DNA of 64,000 nt from Pyronema omphalodes (taxonomy: Eukaryota; Ascomycota; Pezizomycetes; Pezizales; Pyronemataceae), in NCBI GenBank assembly GCA_024516155.1, contig JAJJXM010000015.1, positions 124,001-188,000 of the forward strand, written 5' to 3'. Shown here one piece after another: positions 44,443 through 57,497 of the stretch. The translations under genes were made by a program, and so were the position numbers. Under the pieces are notes generated by a model, which was not told the DNA's origin, ran no database searches, and saw only the letters and a program-made list of their open reading frames with translations. The stretch's first letter is position 1. Each line of letters starts with the position of its first letter.

Positions 44443-47409
44443 ATGATTGTCGCAAACGTAAAAGCCGTGACCAGCGGCGACACCGTGCTCCTGAAATCTA
44501 CCAAGTCCGGGGCGGAAAAGGTGCTTTCGTTGGCTTTTGTCTCTGCTCCTAGACTTAGGAGAGAGGGGGATGAGGTATGTGTTTTTGTTCCTGGGGTTGG
44601 GATGCTTGGGATGGATGATTGAGGGGATGAGGATGATTGGGGGGATGAGGATGGATTGTTGAGGGGATGATACTGACTGACTGTCATATAGCCATACGCG
44701 TTTAAAGCCCGAGAATTCATTCGTCGCGAAGTCGTCAACACGCCAGTCCATTTTAAGGTTCTTTACAACGTCCCACAAATCAACCGAGAATACGGGATGA
44801 TAGTTCTAGAGGATGGCCGGAACCTTGCGGAAGTTCTGGTTGATGAAGGGTTGGTTAAGGTTCGTGAAGACTCTGCGAAACGGACTGGAGATGCGGAGAA
44901 TAGTGAGGAGGGCATTTTGTTGCAGAAACTCCAGATCTATGAGGAACAGGCTAGAGATGCTGGGAAGGGTGTTTGGTCTAGAGATGATGATGGGAGGATT
45001 GAGGCCGTTTATGAAAACCCCTCAGACCCTGCCGCGTTCCTGGAAATGTATAAGGGGAAGGAAATTGATGGTAGGTTATGGGATTGCTGCGAATATTGCC
45101 CTGGAAGATTGCCCTAAAGATGTTTTATACTACCCTCGTCATCACCACTCCACCCTGCCCCCCCAACCCCCCCTCCCCCCAACCCCGCATGATTAAATGC
45201 TAATGTGGATACAGCTATCATCGAACGTGTCATCTCCGGAGATAGGTTCAGCATCCGTCTTATCCTTGAGCCCAAGAAGCATCAGTACATCTTCCTTCTC
45301 CTCGCTGGTGTTCGCACCCCTCAGTCTACCCGTCTCGATGCCAACCAGGTGGTCCACCCTGCAGAGGAGTACGGAGACGAGGCGAAGGAGTTTGTTGAGG
45401 CTCGTCTTTTGATGAGAACTGTCAAGGTTCAGCTTTTGGGAGTTTCTCCCCAGGGACAGCTTGTTGGATCCATTCTTCACCACAACGGTGGAAATATTGC
45501 CGAGATCCTCGCAGCTCATGGTCTTGCTCGTTGCGTCGACTTTCACTCTCATTTCCTTGGCTCTGCTATGGCTAGACTTAGAGATGCAGAGAAGTATGCA
45601 AAGGATAAGAAGCTTCGTATCTACAAGGGTCTTGTGACCAAGAAGCGTGATTCCAACAGCGAGTTTGAGGCGGTCGTTGCTAGAATTATCAGTGCCGACA
45701 CCATTGTTGTAAGAAACAAGGCTGGTGTTGAGCGTAAGATTAATCTTTCCTCCATCAGACAACCCAAGTGAGTTACATTCCGAATCACCGTTTATGAAGG
45801 AAATTCTAATAACCCTACCAGGCCTTCCGACCCCGCTCAGGCTCCCTTCCAGGCTGATGCCAAGGAGTTCTTGAGAAAGAAACTCATTGGAAAGCATGTT
45901 CGTGTCCACATTGACGGAAAGCGTCCCGCTCAGGAGGGATACGAGGAGCGTGAGATGGCTACCGTCACATTCGGAGACAAGAACGTTGCTCTCGGACTTG
46001 TCGAGGCTGGATACGCCTCTGTTATCCGTCACCGTGCCACTGATGAGGACCGTTCCCCCATCTGGGACGACCTCATTGCCGCTGAGGAGGTTGCTCGCTC
46101 TGCACAGAAGGGAATCCACTCTCCTAAGGCTCCTCAGACTGCCAAGATGATTGAGGCTTCTGAGACCCTCCAGAAGGCCAAGTCCTACCTTTCCTTCCTC
46201 CAGCGTCAGAAGAAGGTCCCCGCTGTCGTTGATTACGTTGCGTCTGGATCTCGCTTCAAGGTCATTGTTCCCAAGGAGAATGCCCGCTTGACCTTTGTCC
46301 TCTCTGGAATCAAGGCCCCTCGCACTGCCCGTAACCCTACCGAGCAGTCGGAGCCTTTCGGACCTGAGGCTCTTGACTACGTCTCCAAGCGGACCATGCA
46401 GCGTGATGTCGAGATTGATGTCTTGGACATTGACCGTGTTGGTGGTTTCATTGGAACCATGTACATCAACGGCCAGAACGTTGCCCGTGGACTTGTCGAG
46501 GAGGGTCTCGCATCCGTCAATGTTTACTCCGCCGAGAAGACCGGTCACGCCAATGAATATCTCGGTGCGGAGAACAAAGCCAAGGCAGCTCGCAAGGGAA
46601 TGTGGCACGACTGGTCTCCTGAAAAGGAAGCCGCCGAAGCTGCCGAAGCTGCAGGAATCGCCAACACTGCCTACGTCAAGCCTACTGAGAATATCCAAAG
46701 CCGTGCTGACTTCCGTGACATTGTCGTCTCGCACTTTGATGTCAACGGAAACCTCAAGCTTCAAATCGTCGGCGAAGGAACCGCCAAGTTGGAGGCCATG
46801 ATGCTCGAATTCCGTCGCTTCTACAATAGCCCCGCAAACTCTAAACCCCTCGAAGGTATGCCAAAAGCCGGTATGCTAGTCGCCGCAAAATTCTCCGACG
46901 GCTCCTTCTACCGTGCTAAAATTAAGCACTGTGACCGCGTTGAAAAAACTGCTGAGGTCCTCTACATCGACTACGGAAACACTGAACGCATCCCATGGAC
47001 CGACCTCCGTCCCCTTGCTCCTAACTTCTCGACTGAGAAACTTAAAGCTCAAACAGTAGATGCTGTTTGGTCTTTCTTGAAATTCCCTGGCTTGGATATG
47101 TTGAACGAAGACGTTAAAGACTTTTTGCAGGAATTGACGGAGAATAAACAGTTGGTTGCAAATGTCGATCATGTTAAATCTGATGGTACCTTGATGGTTA
47201 CTATCCTTGAACCTGGTGCGAAGGGTCCTGATGATTCTATTAATAGAATCATCGTACAGGAGGGTTATGCTTATGTCCCCAAAAAGTTGGGCGGTCTGAG
47301 AGAGGCTTATAAGCAGAGAGTCGCGGGCTTGGAAGAGGCTATGAAGGAGGCGGAATATGAGAGAGTTGGTATGTGGAGGTTTGGTGATGTTAGGGAGGAT
47401 GAGGAGTAG
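44443..47409 (+). CDS. SND1: Tudor-staphylococcal nuclease protein (SND1/Tudor-SN)
   Basis: A multifunctional RNA-binding protein of the cytoplasm and stress granules, with roles in RNA decay and processing in other eukaryotes. Four exons (44443-44574, 44692-45070, 45215-45767, 45822-47409) join in frame to give 883 aa. I see four staphylococcal-nuclease-like repeats: about residues 1-165 (VKAVTSGDTVLL), 170-335 (ERVISGDRFSIRL), 340-490 (VARIISADTIVV) and 505-665 (VDYVASGSRFKV). A Tudor domain sits at about 725-795 (GMLVAAKFSDGSFYRAKI ... VLYIDYGNTE). It is inserted in a fifth, partial nuclease fold at the C-terminus, which ends with a GMWRFGDVREDEE-type tail. The true nuclease catalytic triad is not expected in this family. 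Codon use is strongly biased (GGA, CTC, GTC, AAG), suggesting high expression. The start ATG is preceded by GCAAACC. Confidence 0.95.
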
Positions 47410-47861
47410 ATTGTGGGTGATGGGTGCTAGGTGATGGGTGATGGGTGGTAGTAGTAGTGGTAGTGGTAGTGCTAGGTGAGAGGGGAATAATGGCGTTGAC
47501 TGATTGATGATAATGTTTTTTTCTTTTTTTTCTTTCTTTTTTTTTGGAGTTTAGTTAATTTGTATTTGTCTTGTCATGTGCTTACGGGATTTGGTTGCGG
47601 GGTTTTTTTTTCCTTTGTGTTCTTTATAATGGATATTGGGTTTTGTTGGGGCTTTTTTATGTGGTGAATCTTTTTTTTTTTCTGTTTTAAAAGGAAGTAA
47701 ATGGAAATGGAAATGGAATTAAATGGAATTAAAAGGACATGAAAGGAATTAAAAAATGGAATTAAAAGGAAATGAAAGGAATTAAATGGAATTAAAAGGA
47801 AATGGAATTTGGGTTTGTCATGATTCATGATTGATTGATTGATTGATTGACTATGATGGTA

Positions 47862-47989
47862 ATGACTGACTATCACTATGACTGACTATCACTATGACTG
47901 ACTATCACTATGACTGACTATCACTATGACTGACTATCACTATGACTGACTATCACTATGACTGACTATCACTATGACTGACCATCACT
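47862..47989. repeat. 16-bp minisatellite, eight copies
   Basis: ATGACTGACTATCACT repeated eight times in a row, with one T-to-C change in the last unit. It borders TTGA and TTTGA microsatellites on either side. Confidence 0.92.
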
Positions 47990-48349
47990 ATCACTATAAC
48001 TATGACTGATTTGATTTGATTTGATTTGGTTTCATTTGATTTTAATTATACTGCCTATGCAGGACGCTAAGAAAACTCCAAAAATTCCTGTCCCCGTGAC
48101 TAAAGCCATATAATGAGGCCCCCCTGACTGGACTGTGGACTGGGATGTGGACTGGGCTGTGGACTGGGATGGGATGTGATGTGGACTGGGCTGTGGATGA
48201 CTGTGATATGAAACCATGACTGATACCAAACCAAACCAAACATCATTCTGCTTCATTCATAGAATCCATAGGATTTATAGGATTAATATATTAACTAACC
48301 AACCAACCAACCAACGAATGATACATAATCGATAATCAAAGATAAGCAG

Positions 48350-48517
48350 GTAAAGCCAATAGTACAGCCAATAGTACAGCCAATAGTAAAGCCAACAGTA
48401 AAGCCAACAGTAAAGCCAACAGTAAAGCCAACAGTAAAGCCAACAGTAAAGTCAACAGTAAAGTCAACAGTAAAGTCAACAGTAAAGCCAACAGTAAAGC
48501 CAACAGTAAAGCCAACA
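48350..48517. repeat. 12-bp minisatellite, fourteen copies
   Basis: GTAAAGCCAACA-type units, 14 in all. Variants at the left read GTACAGCCAATA, and three in the middle read GTAAAGTCAACA. The period of 12 makes long open frames on the minus strand, which I regard as artefacts. Confidence 0.92.
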
Positions 48518-49318
48518 GCGTAAGCTTCCAGCTTCCATATTCCAATAACCAACAATAACAATAACAATAATAATAATAATAACGCACTTGAAGAATTAAT
48601 AACATTGCATGAAATCAAATCGGATAAATCAGATAAATCAGATAAATCAAAATAAATCGAAATAAATCAAAATAAATCGAAATAAATCAAAATAAATCGG
48701 ATAAATCGAAATAAATCAATAATATTGCATCAAAGAAATCGAAATCAGGCCACCAGGAATAAAAGAATAAGTAGCAAGTAACAAGTAACAAGTAACAAGT
48801 AAAAAATAATAATAATAAAATATCAAATATCAAATATCCATGACCCCCCCCCTCCCCCCTCCCCCCTCCCCCCCCCCTCCCCCTCCAAAAAAAACATAAT
48901 AATAAAAGTTTTACAAAAAGAAAAGAAAAAAAAAAGATAATATGTGTCAACACTGTTAAATTCTCCAAAAAAGCGGCCAAAAAAAGGCTACACTATAATA
49001 ATAAAAAAAACGTGATCCGTGATCCAGAAAGGGCGATAACAAAACAGCGGCTTAAAAACTTCAACTTAGAAAACTTGAACTTAAAGAACTTGAAAAACTT
49101 GAAAAAAAAAAAACAAATATGCCAACCATACAAAGTAAAAAAGTAAAGTAAAGAAAGGAAAGGAAATAATAAAAAAATAAAATAAAAATAAAAAAAATAA
49201 TAAAAAAAAGAACCGTTAGCACCGTTATATACAGTAGTCCGTCTTCATCAGCTTATCAACGCCCGGTTTCCCTTTAACCAAATATTCAGCTCCCGTAACT
49301 TCTCCTGCTTCGCCTCCA

Positions 49319-52300
49319 CTAATCCCTTTCCCCCAATTTCTCATTCCTCTTCAACTCAATCACCACCCATCTTCCCTCTTCCTCCGGATGTCCCATAACA
49401 ACCTTAACCGTCCTTCCCTGTTCCCCATTATCCAGCATCTTAACCTCTCTTCCAGCGATAACCTGTCTCAGTCTTCCATTCTGAGCATTTCTAACCTCGA
49501 CAAAATTCTCATCAAACAGCAAAACATATTTATCCCACAGAGTAGCAGCTTTTGCTCTTCCCACAAAATCCATGATAACAGACCTATTAACATCTCCATG
49601 TTTATTAACATAAACCCCACATTCTCCATACACTAATAAAAATTCACTATCCGATAGCCGGAACATTCCTAATGGTTTTTCTCCGTTGAGTCGCGCGGCG
49701 ATGTCGGCTGTTGGGTCGTTTCTTGCGGCAGCTCCGGGCCCTTCGAGGGATTTGAAGTCCGGGATACTTAGCGGGATCTTTTTGTCGATGTTCATGACTT
49801 CGAAACCTTTGCTGGTGTGCACGGCCATGCTGGAGTGGAGAATTGTGATACCGAAGGTTTCGGTGGGGACGTAGAATTCGTCGAATTCGCGGAAAAAGTC
49901 AGGGGCGCTTCTGAGACGGGAGAAGACGCTAGATTTGGAGTCGGCTGGGTTTGATTTCTGGAAGACGGGTTCGAGAATCTGAGGGTGATTTTATCAACAT
50001 CTTGATCCTGTATGATGGAATATAAGATAAAAAAATAGGAAAATATATACCTTGAATTTACTCGTTAACCCAGTTCTAATTTTATAGAAAACCAAAGTCC
50101 TATCCTTCATCCTCCCGGTGCTAAAAAATCCCACGTCCTTCATTCCACTTAATTTCTGTAGATCTTTCTGTTTCGTAGCTGATCCTGCTGCTTGGCCTGG
50201 TGGTGGACAAACAACATCCAAATGACACGCCAACAAACTCTTATCCGAAAGAATCAAGAAAAGGTTAAACTCCTCCAAGACGGCAATTTGAGTAACATTC
50301 CTAATCATTGGTACAGCTCTTGTCCAGCCACGAGGGTTATTCGCTTCGGCTATGTAGACTCCATTATCTGTACCAATAGCTACCATTTCTCTGCCGAATT
50401 GTGCTCGGAAAGATGTGGCGCAATTGACGGCGGCTCGGCATTGCACAGGAGGCTTGGTTTGTCCCGCGAATTTCTGCTCGACTTCGATGATGGCACGGTC
50501 TAAAGGAGTTCCCCGTACCCGGAGCGGGCTACTATGGGATACAAGAGTATCCGAGTATCCAAAAGCAGCGTCGGCCATAACGGAAACTTTGAAAGGCTCG
50601 GCGTTCTGAGCGTACAGTGAGGCGGCGTGACGTTCTTTGGCCATAATAATCTTATCGCACCAGTCTTTTCTGTTTGCAGCGGATGGAGCGTAAAGGGTAT
50701 AGGTATTGTCATCTGTCTTGAGTCTGGTAGGGTTACCAAGATGCTTGATACGGAAGGGGTAGAGGATTTTGTCGTCTCTTGTTGCTTCATTTTGGAGGTT
50801 TGTAACCAATCTTCCAGGGGCTGTGGCGGTGGAGGATACACTTGTGCTTGTGTTGGTATGGTTAAGCGGGGGGACTGTACCCGCCGAGTTATGACGACCA
50901 GTTCTTGTTCCTCCTGCGGCTGCGGGTCCTGCAATTCCTAAACGGTTGGCTGCATTACGGATAACAGGTTCATCGTCGGTTGATTCGAGTACCAGTAGGT
51001 CCATTGGAATAGGCATTCTTGAAACATCGTAACGTTCTTGTTTTGGACCTCCAGTAGTTTCCTTTTGCGACATAGTCTTTGCAAGGACAAGGTAATGGTC
51101 GAATAACATACAATGAGTTTCTAGCCATGTGAAGCGGTTGGATCCTATTCGTTGAAGATCGCCCTTGAAAATCAATTCACGACCTTGTTCGTTCAACATC
51201 AAGTCCACTGGCCAGTTTCTCATCATCAATTTTGTATCCAGCTCCATCAATACCACCCGTTTTGACATTTCGTTGACGCGAGAATCGCACTCCAGGGTGA
51301 CGGTACGAATTTCCTCAATGGCGCGTTCCAGATTGGCCTTTTCTTCCGATTCACCGGCGGTGTGTTTTAGCACCGTACTTAAGAGTAGCGAGTATCTCTG
51401 AATTCGAGTAATCGGTGCCTTCAAGAAAGTCGTCCATTCCAAACGTTTGACTCTTGGGTCTGCTCTGCATTGTTCCAAGAAGGTTCGGAATAACATATTT
51501 TTGTCGACCTCAGCTCTGAACATCATATCCGCCTTTGGGAATGCTGCAGCATAAGCCAAGAAAGGTTGTTTCGCCTTTCGAATCCATTCTCTGAAGATGT
51601 CGGAAAACCCAACAATCCAAGGGCCTTGCTCCTTCTGTCTGAATTTGAGTTGCGGCAACAAATGTTCCTGTGTAACCTTGAAAACCGCCTCAGCAGCTCC
51701 AAAAACTGTTTCAATAAAATTATTCAAAGACCTCGGCTTGATAATCGGTGGATGAGCATGAAGAATTTGATCCCTGAAAACAGTTTTCAAAATCACCAAC
51801 TGCTCCATAAAATCCTCTTCCGTCTGAACAATTTCATGAATGTTGTTTTGTCGTTCAATTTCCTTCTTGTTAACCCCCTCAATATCCTCCTTTTTAATCT
51901 TCCAATAAGTCGCCCAGTCCTCCTTTGCCTTTGCCGGTCCCAATGCGCCTTGTGGTAAGCTGAATTTTCGCAACGTCCTTGCACAATGATGGGCATAACA
52001 CCTTCCAGGCGTATCCATATCATGCAATTTAGACGCATAACATCCATTTCCAGTAATCTGGAAAATAACTCCACTAACCTCTCCAGATCCAAACTTGACC
52101 CATTCCTCCTCTTTTACCAACGCCTTCTCCTTCAACATTCCAGCGACCACTTTCATTGCCAATGTCTCCGCATCTGCAACGTTCATAGTCGGCACATAAT
52201 GAGTAAAAAGATTAGTAACAGCAACCTCAACCACAGCCTCCTTCAAATCCTGTTCCCCCTCAGTAATCTCCTTCAACCAAGCACAAATTCCTGATAGGGC

Positions 52301-54640
52301 CCAAGGTGCACTGCATCGTCTGAAATCCCTTGTACTGAGCTTCTTAGGGTCGAATTTCCTGGTAAGTGGGATAGCTGGTAGATCGTTTGGCGTGAGTCCT
52401 GGAGAAAGTTCTGAGTCAGGGATGCCCAAGCCACCGGTGATACTGATTGTGGAAGTTCTATTACTTTTAGGATGAGCTCTTCCATCTGTTTTCGATCTCA
52501 CAGGGGCTGTCATCATTGGGTTGCTAGGTCGGCTCCGCAAGCTCTCGGTCCGGGGTACGTAGGTAGGTTGTCCGGTATGATGATCGTACATGGTGTGACC
52601 TGTGTTTGTGTACTGCATTCCTGGAACGGGGGTTGATGGCGGGTAGTACTGTCCTTGGTGTCCTATTTCTGAAGCGTAATCGTTATAAGCAGGTGGGTTA
52701 GGAAGGGGACGTGAAGATAGCGGACTCTGGCCTGATGGTCCGGGATGGTAAAATAACTCCGGGAAATCGTCATCGCTATCACTACGTTTAGTAGGCGATT
52801 CATGGTCGTGGTCATCCTCCTCGTCGTAGGTTAGATGCGTTTGCTGCTTGCTCTGTGAAGACTCTACAAGTCCTCCAGTTCCCCAGGTGTCCACCCGCGC
52901 GGGTCCTCTCATTTCCGGGAATGGGTGAACATCAACCTCATCAGGGAGCGCATAGGTCCCATGAATTGGCGCTCTGGCACTTCCACTACTGTCTGCCCGT
53001 CCTAAATCATGAGAAGGAGCGGGTGAATACCCATCATCCGTACCGCCAAAGTCACCATAATACCCACCACCAAATCCTCCCCCAATCATAGAAATATCCA
53101 CACCCTGCAAATTATAATCCTCATCATCCTCTTCGTCATGATGTCTTGGTGGCGGCGGCGGCGGTAATTCCCTATGACTATCTCTTTTATCCCTCTCAAT
53201 TTCCAACTCCTCATCATGACGCATCATTTCCAATCCCGCTTCCGCCTCTACGTCGCTATCATTGGAATAGCAATCGTAAACACTTCCAATCCTTGGGTGA
53301 AGATCTCCATTCAATCCAGAATACATACTGTCCCGGTAATTCTCCTCCCGATCCTCATCATGAAGTTCCATGTTGTTTAAAGCCTGCTCTACTTCCTCGT
53401 ACCCGCCTCCATTCGGCACCATCGGTAGCGGCCTAGAGTGGCTCCTACGAACTCCATGAAGCGGCGGGGAAGGAAGAGGCTGGCTTGCATACTGGTCGTA
53501 AATACTATCTCTGTATGTCAACGGACGATCCTTTGGCGGGGATGGTAAGGGGTGATGAGGCGCTTCATTGTCGCCTGGAGTTGAAACATCACTTTCTGAC
53601 CCCGTATCATAATGCGTCCCAGTCTGATAAGCGCGCTGAGAAGAGGAGCTATAAGACAACGAAGTGCTCGGTGAATGATTGTTAGAAAAGCCTTGCTGGA
53701 ATGCTGGGGATCCGGGAGGGTGAGGAGGAGGTGGGGGTGGGGGCGGCTGGTACCCGTTTGTTGGAGGCGCAGAGTGGGATGGTAAAGGAGGTAGTCCAGG
53801 GGAGTATGGCTGCGATGGAGACATCATGTAGCTCCCAGGTCCGGACATGCGCTGAGGGTAACCAGCTGATGGGTAGCCGACATAACGGTTTGCGCCGGGC
53901 ATTTGGACTTGCGGGCGCGCAGAGACAGGTGTGCGATACGCGGCGGACGTAGGGTATGGGGCGGCGCTCGCGGGGGAGTTGTACATTGTTGGATCGTAAC
54001 CTCCAGTAGCTGTTGAAGCATGGCGTTGAGGACGACTGTAATCCTGTTGGTAAGGAGAGTTTCCTGCAGTAGTAGCGTGGCGTGTGGGATGGTACGCAGC
54101 GGGGTTGTATGGTTGATGGCCAGGAGGAGATGCGGCGCCGTTGTAGCTCGGAGTCTGAGGATATGGAAGACCAGAATCATAGACAGGGGAATATGGGGCA
54201 TTGTTATATTGGGCAGCATTTCCGTTCCCGCCTGGGGTAACTGCAAAGAAGCCGCCGACAGGACCAGGACTGCCGGATCTATCGTCCATTGTTGTAATTG
54301 GGGGGAGGGAGCCTCTTCTCGCGTCTGGCGGCGGCGGCGGAGGAGGGGGGGGAGGAGGAGGTAGTGGTTGCTGCTGCTGTTGGTGCTGTTGCTGCGCGTA
54401 TTGATCGTAGTATTGCTCGTCGGATAGCTGAACGCTTTGTCTTCTCGCTACACCAGTGCCGCCGTCAAAATACTCAGCATCGTCGCCGTTGTCGAAACTA
54501 AGGGTTCGGGTCAAAAGAGAACCGAGTTGGGGACGGTGGTTCCTGTTGTAGGAGCCTCCGGTAGCGGCAGTAGCTGATTGCGAGTGGGCATTACCGGAAT
54601 AAGCACGAGCCCTTTGCTGGTTGGCATATGGGTCTGCCAT
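49319..54640 (-). CDS. ROM2: Rho1 guanine-nucleotide exchange factor (Rom2-type, DEP-DH-PH-CNH)
   Basis: Activates the GTPase Rho1 at the plasma membrane in the cell-wall integrity pathway. Two exons, 54640-50051 and 49978-49319, join in phase 0 across a 72-bp intron and give 1749 aa. The first 750 residues are disordered, with a polyQ stretch and a polyP run near residues 83-105 and many Ser/Pro/Tyr motifs. A DEP domain follows at about 765-880 (APWALSGICAWL, the GEVSGVIFQITGNGCYASKL region). The RhoGEF (DH) domain is at about 935-1135 (IHEIVQTEEDFMEQLVILK; LKAPITRIQRYSLLLSTVLK is its most conserved helix). A PH domain is at about 1155-1345 and a citron-homology (CNH) domain from about 1355 to the end. 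This order is that of fungal Rom1/Rom2. Conserved genes SOD1 and SND1 lie just downstream; a G run of 22 bases lies 55 bp before the start codon. Confidence 0.95.
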
Positions 54641-57134
54641 GGCCCACTAGCGAGACTGGGGGAGAGTGGGAGAATCTGGAGGTCCGCAGTATTTGGGGGG
54701 GGGGGGGGGGGGGGGGAGCCTCGGAGTCTGGAGGTGTGCTGTATTTCGGGGGGAGTCTAGGATGAATCTGGAATCTGGAATTCTGGGATTCTGAAAGTCT
54801 GAAGGTCTGGAGGTCTTGGGAAGTATTTCCGTATAACCAGTCTTCTCAGTGCTGCGTACAGAAGCCCGCGCAGGCTGAAGAATCTCACCAATTACTCAAA
54901 TTAGTTTATCCAAGTCAGTTACTACCGACCGACTACTCACAAAACCAGCCAAGTCCCAAACTTCGATCCTTTCTTTCTTTCAAAGTCCCAGACGTAGCCT
55001 CCTCCGTTTAGGTAAAGTTTAAAGTGTCTCTGTCTTTTAATCTGTCGCGGCGCACGGGCTATGATTCTAGACGGCGAGTCGCTCGTTTTTCGTTCGCTCG
55101 TTCGTTCGTGGATCTCGCTTCAGCACTGCCTGCTGCTGCTGCTGCCAGTTGACAGGTCCAGGTTCTGCGCACGAGTAGATTGCGCTTGCTAAGTAAGGTC
55201 GCTGGAAATTCGCAGTTGCTGAAATGATGTCGTGAAAATTGCGGGGAGGGGATGGTGGGGGGTGAAGGGGGCGAGGGGGGGTAGTTAGGCAGAGTGGAGG
55301 TGGAGGAGGTGGGGGGGGGGGGGGGGGGCAGGTAGGCAGAGTACAGAGTGGAGAGTAGGACTTTTCTATGATGTGATGTGATGCGTCCAGCGTACAGCGG
55401 GGTATCGTGATTCGTGATGTGGAAGCGGGAAGCTTAGAAGCGAGTTTCAAAGTGGGGCAGCTATGGAATGGAATGCTGCGCTGGCTTGCTATACAGCATT
55501 TAGGAAAAAATACACTGCGGTAAGCTCTTCGCGAGTGACAAACCAGTGTGTATGTGTGTTCGATGTATGATATTCGCTATCTCTTCTTTCTGAATATTCA
55601 GTGGTCACTGTTTCGGCATGAAATGGCACAGTAACAGGTGATGAGGGGAGCAAGAGATGCAAGAGAGACGAGAAGATGCGAGCGAGGTGAGGGACGCTGC
55701 GGAACTGCAAGTGGAGCAGAGCAGAGCAGAGCAGAGCAGTGATGAGAAGCAGAGCCTCTGCCACCGCTGTCACCATACCATGCCATACATCAATCAAAGA
55801 GGCAGGAAGGAGTCAGCATCATTCACATTCACTTTCACATTCATTTTATGTTTGCGGTTGGTTGCGGTTGCCTGGGATACTTGTGAATGAAAGACAGTGA
55901 CATTAGCTAAATAAGTTAAGTTTAAGATCCAGATCGACATAAACTTAATGTCATCTGGTAACGAACGAAGTATCTGAGCGCACGGTGGGTGGGTGCAAAG
56001 CGAAAGGGAGAGTCGGCTTGAAACACTGCAATACTAGAGTTATGATCCACTCCTGACCACAGCAACATGAAACGGCGAACGGACTGTGGCCGAGTGGCGT
56101 AGGAGTGAGGCGTAAAGTAAAATAGAAACAACCAACACCGAATTTCTTCCTCCAATCCCAAAAGCCCATTAACCCACTATCCTCTTAAAACACAGAGACA
56201 TTCATCTAATCCAGTCTTCAATTGATACAATCTATAGGAGTAGGATCAAACCCTACCCTACCCTACCTTACTTTACCTATACTTAGGGTGCCTGTGTGTC
56301 GTCACCATACGTACCGTAGTATACTTCACCATATACCAATTTCGTACACGACTGTAATGGGTATGAGTTATGAAGTATGAGGTATGAATCTCCACTATAC
56401 TTATGTAATTTATGTATACGTACATCTATGCAAAATACTCGGTATAGAGGTTCTCAAGCCATATACCCTGCACACAGACACTACAATTCCTTCATGACTT
56501 CGTCCGCGCTAGACTCCTTCATTCAATATCACCACATCGATGATCAATCCTCCCTCCCATATATTACATAATTGATACATATAACAATTTTTCTATTCCT
56601 CTTTTAATTTATGTATCAAAATATAATATACAGCTTTATACAACCTGTATCTTTAAAAACTAGACTACTGGTTGTAAGAGTTCCCGGGCTCATAAAGTAG
56701 GTCGTATTGTGAATTATGAGTTGTAACATGAATATATATACCTTTTTGCTATTCATATTACTATTCATATTACTATTACTATTCTTATTCCCATTCATTT
56801 TTTTTTGTAATGCCGTTTTACCGTTGCCACTGGTTGTTCTTTACTCTTTCCTCCCCCCCCCCCCCCCCCCCCCCCCCCCTCAAACTCCTTCCTGAATCCA
56901 TTTCATGGCGCCACACGTAATACATATATAAATTTCTGAAAGTAACTGATAATTGATGTGATTGTTACAACTTTATGTTTTTTTGTGATTTATTTTTATA
57001 GAAAGTAGGAAGCAGTAAGCAGGAATTACAAAGCTCCGTTAATAAAAGTTAAAATTGCACTGTTCATCTACATCCCCCAAATCCCCGCAACCCTCCTCTT
57101 CTCCCCCCGCAACCCTCACCCTCCACATCCACAT
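54641..57134. other. ROM2 upstream region and low-complexity intergenic DNA
   Basis: Contains G runs at 54695-54716 (22) and 55311-55328 (18) and a C run of 27 at 56853-56879. GCAGA repeats lie near 55.72 kb, and TATTAC/ATTCAT repeats near 56.74-56.80 kb. No coding region is supported. Confidence 0.6.
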
Positions 57135-57497
57135 CTACATCCCAATTCGAAACCCACTTCCAGCAACTGGATATCCCGGCCGAACACCAAGTTTTGCTGC
57201 TGCTGCTTTCTTCTCTGCTTTCTTCTCTGCTTTCTTCTCTGCTTTCTTCTCTGCTTTCTTCTCTGCTTTCTTCTCTGCTTTCTTCTCCGCTTCGGATTTC
57301 TGCGGGGCTTGCGGGGCTTGCGTCTCGGAGAACTGGGATTGGGAGGATTGGCAGGAGGATTGCGATTGGGAAAATCGGGGTATCAGAAGAGGCGCGAGGG
57401 AACCGGTGGAGTCTACTGAGGCTCGGGATGCATTGGTGGTGGTAGACTGAGGTTGAGACTGGGATTGGGACTGGGATTGGGATTGGGATTGGGACAT
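57135..57497 (-). CDS. possible small repeat protein, 120 aa (SQ and AEKK repeats)
   Basis: I do not recognise the family. The protein starts with about nine Ser-Gln dipeptides, continues with a Ser/Gln/Pro-rich part, then has seven AEKK units in a row predicted to form a charged helix, and ends with KLGVRPGYPVAGSGFRIGM. The start context (CAACAATGTC) is good, and the C-terminus is not low-complexity. Against it, both repeat blocks are encoded by simple DNA repeats (GGGATT-type and a 12-bp unit), so the frame could be open by chance. I see no intron or signal peptide. Confidence 0.4.
   Translation of the reverse strand: MSQSQSQSQSQSQSQPQSTTTNASRASVDSTGSLAPLLIPRFSQSQSSCQSSQSQFSETQAPQAPQKSEAEKKAEKKAEKKAEKKAEKKAEKKAEKKAAAAKLGVRPGYPVAGSGFRIGM
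57205..57290. repeat. 12-bp tandem repeat, about seven copies, inside an ORF
   Basis: GCTTTCTTCTCT repeated about seven times on the plus strand, encoding AEKK units on the minus strand. The copies are almost identical, so the number of units probably varies between strains. Confidence 0.85.

Larger units (their letters stand above)
47410..49318. other. intergenic low-complexity DNA between convergent SND1 and ROM2
   Basis: Both neighbours end here, so this holds two 3' regions. It is almost entirely simple repeats: GGAATTAAA-like words (47.70-47.81 kb), two minisatellites listed separately, AAATAAATC words (48.60-48.72 kb), C/T tracts (48.84-48.89 kb) and A-rich DNA (48.89-49.21 kb). The repeat-encoded frames are not genes. 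Confidence 0.75.

Noticed and set aside
45193..46764. 523-codon open frame antisense to SND1
   Set aside because: It lies wholly opposite the SND1 exons, where strong codon bias leaves the antisense frame free of stops; the product is repetitive Leu/Ser/Asp/Val without a domain.
38285..48517. Tandem repeats that might suggest a CRISPR array
   Set aside because: Units are contiguous with no spacers, and the genome is eukaryotic.
48295..48618. Open frames across the 12-bp repeat encoding long Gly/Phe/Thr or Leu/Ala runs
   Set aside because: Pure product of a tandem repeat with period divisible by three.
49388..54501. Many plus-strand frames of 60-145 codons opposite ROM2
   Set aside because: Antisense shadows of a long coding exon; none has a domain or continues across the intron.
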